This document shows, piece by piece, positions 1 through 9,602 of a DNA stretch of 64,000 nt. The first letter of the stretch is position 1. Every line of letters starts with the position of its first letter. The notes beneath the pieces were generated by a model. That model made no database searches and had not been told where the DNA came from. It saw only the letters and a list, made by a program, of their open reading frames with translations. A program made the translations under genes and the position numbers. Origin of the DNA: Myrica gale. Lineage: Eukaryota > Streptophyta > Magnoliopsida > Fagales > Myricaceae. The stretch spans positions 18,959,001-19,023,000 of the forward strand of contig OZ005611.1 of assembly GCA_963930655.1 (NCBI GenBank), given 5' to 3'.

Positions 1-600
1 ATTCTAATCAGTCAAATGCATCATACTGCAGGACGGTGGACAATTCCAGGTTGTGTACGTATTTCCGTTTTATACATCTGGACAAAATGTCAATTTTGGT
101 GCAAATTTGTAACTTCCAGTAAACAGCTTACTTCAGAAGTAAGGTGATAAAGAAGAGTTGATTTAAAATTTAAAATTATATTTATTTTGTAATATTCTTC
201 TTTACTTGTGGATCCCAAAATCTCTCTTAATTGGTAGTTCATAATATGTATAACATTTTAATTGAAATGAGGTGAAATGTGAACTCAGGTCTCGAAATTC
301 TTTTTCGAAAAATTTAAGCTTTTTAGATAAGCCGTGAAGTGATTAACGAATAAGTAATAGATCAAATATTAAAATCCACGTAACTCTCGACTTGTTTCTT
401 GAAATTTTATCCGGGCCTATTTTGTGTCTCGAAGTGTTATTAGTCAGCCTATGTATGAACAATATCGAAATTAACACGAGTCTCTGAGCAAAACCAAGAA
501 GAAGAAAAGAAGCCAAAAAAAAATAAATTAAAGAGCTCTAGGTTCGAGCTTTGCCGAGTCCCCACAACACCGGATTCTTCATCTATGTTTTGGTCTGAAT
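1..600. other. Non-coding AT-rich stretch
   Basis: I see no convincing coding region, RNA gene or bounded mobile element here. The sequence is AT-rich with stop codons in all frames. Confidence 0.5.
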
Positions 601-617
601 AGGAGGCCTGTGCCAAA

Positions 618-790
618 CACACGCCGAATAGATCCCCTGTCCTGCTGATCCTTGACTCGTCTAGTTGAGAACCTTGCGTGTGTTCGGCACACGCCGAATA
701 GAGCCCCAGTCCAGCTGATCCTTTACTTGTCTAGTTGAGAACCTTGTGTGTGTCCGGCACACGCCTAATAGAGCCTCCGAGAGGGCAGAG
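618..790. repeat. 70-bp tandem repeat, two full units plus partial
   Basis: The string CACACGCCGAATAGA starts at 618 and again at 688, and a variant (CACACGCCTAATAGA) at 758, so the period is exactly 70 bp. Each unit also carries CTAGTTGAGAACCTTG. A further diverged piece (AACACACGCC) lies near 880. Short ORFs across this stretch on both strands follow from the repeat and match no family I know. Confidence 0.75.
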
Positions 791-1032
791 GCTGACGTCT
801 TGAGCACGATGTCGATAACACCTAGTCCATCAGTAACGACAACGGCACCGTGTTTAATTTGGCACAAAGGCTTCTGTCAAACACACGCCTCTCTGTACAA
901 AGGCTTCGATGAAGCTGAGGAATTTTTAACCTTTTTTTTTTTCGTAGAACCTTTTACTCGGATATTCATTTACAAGAGACAAAGCAATCATTCTTATTAG
1001 TTGAAATAAACAGTGTGAATCCAAAGTGAACA

Positions 1033-1396
1033 CGGTTGAAAAAAGCGTCACGAGAATTAAAAGAAAGGAATATCAAGAATTACGTGGTTCAGCCTCAATC
1101 CGGTCTACGTCGACTACAAAACAATTTTATTAAGAATGCTTAAGAAAATCACTCTACCCGCCTAATACAACAGTCACACCACCCTCTTTCTCTTTCTTTC
1201 TGCCTAATGCTCACGCTCTCACGTGCTCACGTATCTTTTCTCCTATAACATAAGCCTCTATTTATGGGGAAAAATACAAAGAGAAAACCTTAAGAGAAAA
1301 CACCGATAAACTTGAAGTATGGAAGAATTAGACTTCCACTACAAATCTACTTCTATTCCAAGTCTATCTCATATGGATGTAGACCCCAACTAACAC
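1033..1396 (-). repeat. Degenerate solo LTR (Copia-type)
   Basis: This stretch aligns with the LTR at 32528-32694. Both share AAGAATTACGTGGTT, an AATCCGG(T/C)CTACGTC block, the CAATTTTATTAAGAA block and TCTATCTCATATGG near the end. The copy here is about 200 bp longer and keeps, on the minus strand, a TATA-like CATAAATAGAGG that the 32.5 kb copy has lost. No internal retroelement sequence adjoins it, so it reads as a solo LTR or fragment. Its edge lies about 150 bp upstream of the TATA box of the VIT1 gene. Confidence 0.7.
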
Positions 1397-1543
1397 AACT
1401 TCTGATTTTTCACAAATGTGCGGCAGACACAACACAAATGTGGACCCAACTATTGTTCACTACTTTTCATTCTGTGGAAAAACCACCAACCTTTATTAAT
1501 TTGCATACGGACACCACTATTAATTTAACCCACATTCTCTTCC

Positions 1544-1551
1544 TATATATA
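1544..1551 (+). promoter_or_regulatory. TATA box of the VIT1 gene
   Basis: TATATATA lies 115 bp upstream of the chosen start codon. Transcription would begin around 1575-1580, giving a short leader of about 80 nt that is rich in CT, which is typical of plant 5' UTRs. Confidence 0.55.
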
Positions 1552-1658
1552 CTCTACTATCAGTGAGCAACTTCATCCCAAGAAAGAGTTGAACTCTTTT
1601 CTCCTAGCTATTCTCTTGTTTTTCTTTCTATATATCTTCTGTGTTCAAGAGTTTAGCG

Positions 1659-3502
1659 ATGGCTGAAAATGGACACAGAGACCTTGAGAAGCACCTTCTG
1701 CTTCTCCAAGACCACGAGGAGAAGCATTTCATGTCCAGTGAGATTGTCCGTGACATCATTCTCGGTGTGTCGGACGGTCTCACTGTCCCTTTTGCTCTTG
1801 CGGCAGGTTTGTCGGGTGCCGAGGTTCCATCCTCCATTATACTCATAGCTGGTATAGCTGAAGTTGCAGCCGGGGCCATCTCTATGGGACTTGGCGGGTA
1901 TTCCCTAAATTCCTCTAAGATTTAGCTGAATATAATTTTGAATATTTTCAACATCTCGTCATTCATAAAAGAGAACAATTACTTGCGACTGTAAACATAA
2001 ACTCCAATCTGGGGAGAAAAGATGAACCTTTTTCATGCTGCTCATATCTGTAAAGACTGATGCAGGTATCTCGCAGCCCAGAGTGAAGCTGATCACTACG
2101 CGAGGGAACTAAAGAGAGAACAAGACGAGATCGTTGCTGTCCCCGATATAGGTCTCGATCCTCATATTTATTTTTCCCTTTTAAATTAACCATCACTTTT
2201 CCAAACACTAATTATCTGACAAATTCATCCTCAATATTCTCTATTAAATGAATACTCTATATTGTTGCTGTTAAGATGGAATCAGATGTCACCTCCCACA
2301 AGTGCCACTAATTTCTCGAGGATTTGTTTTTTTCCTTCTTGACGAGTTTATCGAGAAGAACTAAATAAGTACTAGGAAACAGAAAACCCGTCTTTCTATA
2401 CCACCACTTCTTTGGTTTCATCTCAATCGTCCACCCCATTTCTGCGTTCCCTGCCTGTTTCTGATTAAACCAGAGTAATCAATGACCTTCTCTTTTGAGC
2501 TGCGTCTTCCACTTGACTTCCCTATGCGAGTCTGTCTCGTATTTCCTTTGTTGTCCTGGCGAGTTCCCAAGAAGAGGTCAAGAGCTTTGAACTTCTGTTT
2601 TTTGCCTTTCTTTGACATGTTATCAGAGTCTGGGATGAGATAACAGTAGAATATAAATTGTCAGTGTTTTGAACAAAAAGGAGTAATAGCCTTTTATTTC
2701 TATAATAGTTTTAGCTTAAATTAAAACTCTATATTTCTATATAGTCTTTTATTTCGAAATTATCCTTTAAAATTTTTTAATTTTTTTTTTAAAAATGAAA
2801 ACAGTGATCTTTACCATACTGCATTTGACTGGACCGAACCACCGGCCCTTCTTATAAGCACAACAGGAATTTCCGGTCGTGGAGCCCTAAAAGCTTTCAC
2901 AGTAAAAGATTGAAGCAATCACCTTTACCATGACCCACTAACACGAGATGTTCATTTTTCTGTTGCTTCAAAAACACAGAAGCTGCTGAGTGTGCAGAAA
3001 TATTAGCACAGTACGGGGTCGAACCGCATGAATATCAACCTGTTGTGAATGCTTTAAGGAGGAACCCACAAGCATGGGTTGATTTTATGATGAAGTAAGT
3101 ACTACTTGAAAAGTGATACCTTCTTTATATGATTCATCCTTTATGTGCAAATAAATAATTGCTTCCGATCCTAATAGTATCTGATCTCCCTGGGGTTTCA
3201 GGTTTGAGCTGGGACTGGAGAAACCGGACCCAATGAGAGCACTACAGAGTGCCTTAACAATTGCTATTTCATATGTCGTGGGTGGATTGGTGCCCCTCTT
3301 GCCGTACATGATCATCTCAGTTGCTAAAAAGGCTCTTGTTGCATCTGTGGCTTTAACCTTAATGGCGTTGATAATTTTCGGCTTGGCAAAGGGATACTTT
3401 ACCGGCAATCAACCCTTCAAGAGTGCCGTCCAAACTGCCCTCATAGGAGCCATTGCTTCCGCAGCTGCGTATTCCATTGCCAAGCTTTTCCAGCAAGCAT
3501 AG
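1659..3502 (+). CDS. VIT1: Vacuolar iron transporter 1 (VIT1/CCC1 family), four exons
   Basis: The gene encodes a Fe2+(Mn2+)/H+ antiporter of the tonoplast that loads iron into the vacuole. Exons are 1659-1897, 2066-2151, 2980-3094 and 3202-3502, all with GT-AG introns, giving 246 aa; Arabidopsis VIT1 has about 250. The ATG at 1659 is the first in frame. The usual VIT order is seen: TM1 with the GVSDGLTVPF motif (Asp39 in the family's metal-path position), TM2 with AGIAEVAAGAISMGLGGYL, a Glu-rich cytosolic helical domain at about residues 85-150 (EADHYARELKREQ, AAECAEILAQYG), then three more TM segments ending in AIASAAAYSIAKLF. Every conserved block is present and no stop or frameshift is seen, so this looks functional. 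An AATAAA lies at 3526. Intron 2 is the longest (828 bp) and contains an unrecognised minus-strand ORF (2418-2618). The ORF reading that begins at 1641 uses GTG and is not the start. Confidence 0.95.
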
Positions 3503-3525
3503 CGCACGCACGTCCTTCATCATCT

Positions 3526-3531
3526 AATAAA
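3526..3531 (+). terminator. Putative polyadenylation signal of VIT1
   Basis: AATAAA lies 24 bp after the stop codon, followed by T-rich sequence. The match is short and close to the stop codon, so a more distal site is possible. Confidence 0.35.
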
Positions 3532-3539
3532 CTAGTTTC

Positions 3540-4830
3540 CTTCCTTTTCTGCACCCTCCTCTTGTTTTTCCGGCTTGTCTGAGTGGACGTGATTTGTATG
3601 CCCCCTCCCCTTATCCGGGCAAAGTTATCCATCCGTTTCGATCTGGTTGTATATTATAATTTCTGCTACTATGAGAGTTCCACGGGATTATGGTAGTCTT
3701 GTCGAAATGGATTTAAATCTACTTTTTAATTCTTAATTAACTTTTATCTTGTTTTCTAGCCATATATAACACAGCAAATGAATGAAACTTTAAGCTAGCT
3801 GGGTGCACCTCAGGCTCAGGATTATTTATCTATGTACAAATAATGTCCACGTAGTTGATAAAGTTGCACCAATATTGATTCCAACTTCAATTGCAGATCA
3901 AACTGCTTACTTTACTTGTGCTTAAATGGGATTGGGGATATTGCACGCTGTCCCTAGCTATGACAATGATTTATGGATACAAAAGCTGCAGCAATGATTC
4001 CTTTGGGTTCAACTGAAGTTAAAATATGGACCTTTCACCCTTTTACAGCAAGTTCTGAGTTGGCATTGCATTCATAAATTCCTTTGGGTTCCATATTTCC
4101 CAATCTAGCTCAGGTTTCCACGTTTGGTGACTGTCTCCTCCACCAATCCTATATCGGTTTGGCGTCATAGATACCAATCTACAGGAAGCCAAACAATTGG
4201 TACAGCAAGAAGTTGGACTACACTGATCACACAACATGTCCATCATATATATATAATAAAAAAGAAAAAAAGCCAGCTTTAAAGGAAAAAACTGGATCCC
4301 GTGATCATGTACTCTGCAATGTAATTATGAGTATTATATTGGACTGTTCAAATTATTGCACTGCGGCCTAACATGGAAAATAATTGCCACTATCTTCACA
4401 AGGCTTGGTAACGAAAATAACTAATTCCTATTCCAAGAACTCAAGTAATTAACAAGTTTTTTTTTTAATATTTCTAATAGCTTGGAAAGAAGAGATTATT
4501 TCACCACTCAATCAGTTAGGTATGTATCATATATATTACTGTAGGAGAAAAAATAAAAGTTAAGTTTTGATAGATTTAAATACAAAGTGACTTATTACAA
4601 TATTATAAAAAGATAGATGGTGTGAATAATTGATTGACTTATTACAATATCATCAACTTTTTATCAACTTCAAAAGATAGACTGAAGTTTTGTTGAAGTT
4701 GATTGAAAGTTGATTTTTTTTTTTTTAAAAAATAATTGATTGTAGATTGATTTTTATTAAAAAAAAATTAAAATTAAAACTATCGAGAATTTGATAGAAT
4801 CTTTTAATAAAAAATATTAAAATTTGATGA
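3540..4830. other. Intergenic, AT-rich, no gene seen
   Basis: No ORF here resembles a known protein. The last 300 bp (4520-4830) are very AT-rich with repeated GATTGA and TTATTACAATAT strings. The open frame at 4043-4246 (-) has no recognisable family. Confidence 0.45.
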
Positions 4831-4833
4831 AAA

Positions 4834-5136
4834 GATATCAAGAGAAAAGATTTTTTTTGGGTGACGAGGGAAATCCGGGCATCCAACCACGTGCACCGAA
4901 CTCGGACGAACCTGACTTAGTATACGCACGAGGTGGGCTTAACGCCACGATAAATTTCGGGCCGTACAGTTCTCTCAAACCACACATGCCAGTTAAGTCC
5001 AGCTTCGCTAAGAGAGTGATCCCAAAAAATTATTTACACCTAAAAAAATTCAAACTTGAGATCTCAAGAGAGTAAACCTTTAAATCTCAGGCTTGCATCC
5101 CTTAAGCCAACCACTTGATGTCAAGAGAAAAGATTT
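4834..5136 (-). mobile_element. SINE with target site duplication
   Basis: A 20-bp duplication with one mismatch flanks the insert: GATATCAAGAGAAAAGATTT at 4834-4853 and the same with G for A at 5117-5136. Read on the minus strand, the element starts near 5116, has an A-box-like TGGCTTAAGGG (5099-5109), a degenerate B-box-like AGTTTGAATTT (5046-5056) about 42 bp further, and ends in an 8-A tail next to the duplication. Body length is about 265 bp. This combination is diagnostic of a tRNA-derived SINE mobilised by LINE machinery. The plus-strand frame at 4824-5075 is incidental. Confidence 0.85.
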
Positions 5137-7020
5137 GATAAACTATTTTTTTAAAATTTTCAAATGGGGCTGAGAGGCAGCATACATCGCACCAACTGGC
5201 AGACATGCGCAAGCTCGTAGAGTCGCTGACGAAGAGAGGACATCGGATAAAAACATAAACCCACGGCTCGTCTTTTCCTGCGTGCCCACGCGGATGGTAT
5301 TGGTATGGACCAGAGGCGGCAACGGACCCAGTCAATGTCAACACGAATCTTTGCTGCAAACTTGACCTTTTTCTGAAATATGCTTTTTATAATTACTGTA
5401 TCCTTTATTTCGGTAGGAGTAATTTACCAACCTTGCTGGCCCCTCTCCTAATGTTAAAGTACTCTGGTGATGTTTTTTCATTTGGCTGTATTCAGAGGAA
5501 CTCCTTGCGTTAGTGGCAATATTTTGAGTTATAATTAAACTACCAATCTCTTCCATATTACAACCTGGATCTATCAAAATATGTCAATCTACTTTAAATT
5601 TTTGATTGTCAAGAATTAATCTCTTTGGCCTAAACTCTTTTTCCACACATTTTAATGGCAAGAACTTGATGAATGAGTTGATTTATACAGAACACTTCGG
5701 AGCAAATGTACCTTGATTTTCACGTAATTTATTTTGCAAAATAGCAAAGATAACCTCGGACACTCGGGTAAGACATTTCCGATGCCAAAGTAAGTACTTT
5801 TGTATATCAATCTATCGGTTCAATTTCTTTAGAATTACCTCATTTTCTTCCTCACGATATTTTGCTTTTATAACTTTTTCCCCACGTCCTCGTGTTTTCC
5901 TTTTTTTAGGGACTTTGATCCCTCATCGCATCATGTCTCTGGGTGCACTCTTTATACACATCTCCATAATTTGTGGTTTAAGCTTTTATAGTGGGGAATG
6001 TCGAGATCGTGGGATTGCCACAATTTATAAGTTGGCTTTTAACTATTTATGATACATGTCATGGTTTTCCTTTCTTTCAAGTTTTGTGCGATACGGGTCT
6101 GTTATCGTTGTTGGGCTTTTCGTATGATTATGCTTATGTTGATAATGTTTGTTGATTCTTTCGTATACACATGTAGATGTAAATCAAAGTTAATGTTTAA
6201 CGAATTGATTTTTTATTGATGATCATACATCGGTCCAAGGAGGAATTATCCATTCAATTTCCTCTCCTCCCAAACCTAAGCATATATTACAATAAAGAAA
6301 TTCTTTTTTGCATAACAAGTATCGCAGAAAATAAGTTCTGTAAGTGATCCACCATTTTGAGAATGACGCCGATTGACCTTTTTCTTCAAGAATGTAGCAG
6401 GTTTCTTCTTTAGGACACTCCAGTCTTTCCTTTAACCTGTATCGATGTAACTTGGTGTGTCCCCATCTGGTTGATGCCCACTCTATAACGGTGGAACGCA
6501 CGACTTCCATTTGCTCTGCCGTCAGTTATTTCCTAAGTTTTGTCATTATGGCAATGACAGTTCGTCTTGCATCTCCCCTAGTGGTAATAGGCCAAGGCTA
6601 TGAGGTATTTGGCCCTTGTGTTTCCTTCCTTTGTTGAAGTGTGGACATTTTTCAGTTCATCTTCTACTGTTGCGCTCTAGCACATCTTCGCTCTACCTCA
6701 GATGAAGAGCTCATGTGGATTATGGCATTCATAGCATTTGCTACTTAGAGTTAGCCATGCCTCTGTAGGGGGTACAGAGGTTGTATATTTTCAAGCTTCA
6801 ATCTCCGATATACAACAAATTCATGTGCTGCCTTGCAGAATTTCTTTGACACCGTGCGATGGGTTTGCCATTATCTCAGCACAAATTTCTTCAGGTAGGT
6901 TTTGGCTAGGATTTCATTTGGATGCCTGCATTTTTTGTTCTCAGGCTATCTCTCTTTTGTTGAAATAGTCCCCGTTTTTATCTCTGCGTATTTGACGATT
7001 ATTTTTCAAAAAGCTATTTG
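5137..7020. other. Intergenic, unclassified
   Basis: The stretch is moderately AT-rich without recognisable coding signal. A 95-residue minus-strand open frame at 6223-6510 contains FLYCNICLGLGG but matches no family I can name. Plus-strand frames at 6452-6968 look like chance frames. Confidence 0.4.
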
Positions 7021-7029
7021 AAAAACAAC

Positions 7030-7490
7030 CTTTCGACGCTTGATGCTCCGACTACTTTTCGTTTGCGAATGACACGTAGCCAATGTAAATCTCCCGATGA
7101 TCGTTGGAACTGAAGTGCATCATTTTGTCGTGTCTTGAGCAGCACATTGCACTTAATGCTACCGTTTATGACCCTTGACTCTTCTGTCACTTATCGTTTG
7201 CGGATGACACGTGGCCAATATATAAACTTTTCAATGACTGTTGGAACTGATGTGCATCACTTCTCCATGCCTTGAGTAGTATGTCGCATTTAATGCGGCA
7301 GTTTCTGACTCTTGACGCATCAGTCACTTATCGTATGCGGATAACACATGGCCAAACTAAACCTTCCGGTGATTGTTGGAACCGACGTGCATCATTTTGT
7401 CGTGCCTTGAGCAGTATGTTGCATTTAATGTGGCAGCTTTATGACATTCGATGTTCCAATTTTATTGTTTGCAGGCTACGCATGGCATAC
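7030..7490. repeat. Tandem array of a ~137-bp unit, three copies plus a partial fourth
   Basis: The anchor (A/G)A(C/T)(G/A)ACAC(A/G)T(A/G)GCCAA lies at about 7071, 7206 and 7343, so spacing is 135-137 bp. Each unit also contains GTTGGAAC(T/C)GA(A/C/T)GTGCATCA and a CTTGAG(C/T)AG run. A partial fourth unit (GGCTACGCATGGC) starts near 7473. Units differ by about 15-20%, so the array is old. No open frame runs through all units. Confidence 0.8.
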
Positions 7491-7692
7491 CAGTTTTATT
7501 TGGATACTTGTTACCAAATATGGTTTCTGTTATCGTCAGCGATGTGCAGCTCCTGTCTTGTTTGTTTATTTTTGGCGATTTATCCTTTTGATTGAATTGT
7601 GACCATCTGATTTGATTTCGAATGAGATATTTTATTTCAAACCATGTAACCCATAAAAATAACTTTTACAAAATAAAAGTTAATTTCATTAA

Positions 7693-8356
7693 TTATTGGA
7701 AATGAAATAAAATTTCTAGACCGCGCCATTGCCTTAACATGTATTCGTGAAGGTGTTTGAACATCATATTCTCATAGCATGTTTTACAAAGGACTCTTAT
7801 TTGGCCTTTTCTCCCACGGTCGGCCACGAAGGGTGGACTGTAGCCATCTGGACATAGGGTATAATTCGCCACGTGGAAAATTACACCTCCATATCCGATG
7901 TGTTGTGTCATCAGCCTTTTATTGTCCTAATTAGCATCCTCATCACTTTTCTTGCAAGCTACATCTTTAAGCTCCATATCATGTCTCATGCTTGTTGGCA
8001 AAATATTTATTCCTCCGCAAAATGGTAAATGATTGCTAGAAAGAATCAAGATGATTTATGCCCTTCAGAAGCTACCCCTCTTAGCTTGTAGATGGCTTTA
8101 GGAGTAGCTTCTGAGGATTACTCACTTCTCAGCAGTGTCTTTTGAGTTGATGCCAGGTATCGGTTGACTGCCACGGAGTTGAGTATTCTTCAAGATTCAT
8201 CCTTCTATAGGATAAATCGTTTGAAGCTACCTGATAGAAATCTCGAGACACTAGTTTGAATTGTTTACAGTCATCGATATTTTGCTTTGCTGCATAGCGA
8301 ACAATGATGGTGAGGACATCTCGAGGAAGGTAGGGGAGCTGGTTAGCTTCACCCAT
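7693..8356 (-). pseudogene. F-box protein pseudogene (At2g35280-like)
   Basis: From ATG at 8356 (-) the first 50 residues carry an F-box: LPYLPRDVLTIIVRYAAK followed by CKQFKLVSRDFYQVASNDLSYRRMNLEE. This matches the plant family in which an F-box is followed by a helical 'GH..A.Y' region and a Cys-rich tail. The middle (7912-8128) is broken by frameshifts and stops but still shows VASEGH-type remnants. The tail (7693-7911) keeps GYGGVIFHVANYTLC and VLCKTCYE. F-box proteins are substrate adaptors of SCF ubiquitin ligases. With several disruptions, this copy is not expected to work. Confidence 0.55.
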
Positions 8357-8779
8357 TTTGCAGGAGTTACTTTTTGTTTTTTTTTTCCATCCATGGATGC
8401 ATGTCTGCCCTTTTATAGATGTTGTACCGACGTGTCTGTCCAATTGTGGCCTTCATGGGCACATACTGGGTATCCATGTGGCCTGATTTCTGACATTAAT
8501 TCATCATTTTCTCGAATTTCCCTGAGAAGACGCTTCGTTCACCCTTCACGATGATGGATACTTTGGTAATTTGGCTTGATCACTGAACTTTTTTTGAAGA
8601 CTCTATGAATTTTCTGATTCATTTGATAGTGTTCTGATGGACGTCGTTTCAGGATTTTCTGAAAATCTCTGATGCATCGTGTTTCGTTCCTGGCTTTTGT
8701 ACAATTTCTTCTTTTCTTCCTCCTGCCAACTCTCCTATAGCATTACATCATTTCTGCCCTTTAAAGATGATCTCATTTG

Positions 8780-9480
8780 TCTCTAAAAGTAAGATTTTCG
8801 TCGCTTATTATCTTTAGGGATGGAAAAATGGGCGTCTCCCCTCCGTCTCTAGTGCGACGTCGCTAAAGTCCCATTAGAGACAAAAATTTATCTACATCTT
8901 TGATGACAACCTTTAGAGACGAAGAGGATCTACCACTGTTGGAACACATTCGAACGCAAATTTTTATGGTGACACCAATCTTTCGTTCCTAAACTCGTGT
9001 TCGAATGGAAAATAACACAACATGCACCTTTAGGGATGAATTCAACCTACCAAAATTCTGCGTTGGAATACAATTTCTTTTTGGCAACGGATTCTTATCG
9101 TCACTAAAGGTTGTTCGAATCATTAAGAATACTAACACACTTTTGAAGACGAATTTTTGTGTCGGAAAGTTTCGTCGCTAAAGTACGTTCTAATATATTC
9201 GAATTTTTAAGAACACGAACCGCACATTTGGGGACGATAATTTGCGTCGGCTATTGTTCGTCTCTAAAGTACGTTGCAAAATGTTCAAACATTCAAGAAA
9301 ATGAGCCACACATTTGGGACGAGAATTTGCGTTGTCTATTGTTTGTCTCTAAATTACGTTGCAATATGTTCAAATTTTTATGAAAACAAGTCACGATTAG
9401 GTTCGTTGGCTATTGTGCGTCTCTAAATTATGTTCTATTATGTTTGAATTAATAAGAATTCGAGGCACACTATTATGAAT
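8780..9480 (-). repeat. Subterminal repeat region of a CACTA element
   Basis: Variants of TTTAG(G/A)GACGA and its complement TCGTC(G/T)CTAAA recur many times between 8776 and 9440. The distal part is organised in units of about 86-88 bp (CACATTTGGG at 9223 and 9309, with CGTCTCTAAA in each). CACTA transposons carry dense short subterminal repeats that bind their own transposase. The region lies directly downstream of the transposase remnants at 9603-12780, which fits the 3' end of that element. No CACTA terminus was found beyond it. Confidence 0.6.
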
Positions 9481-9602
9481 AGGATATGTTCGAAGAAGAT
9501 AATTTGTTTTGTAATGAACATGTTCCAAACAAATTCGAATGGTACAAAACGTATATTAGTTTGAATCCTGTGAGCTCTACTGTGTTCGAACATAATCTCA
9601 TA

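Noticed and set aside
7030-7490. Tandem array considered as CRISPR-like
   Set aside because: Plant nuclear context, contiguous ~137-bp units without unique spacers.
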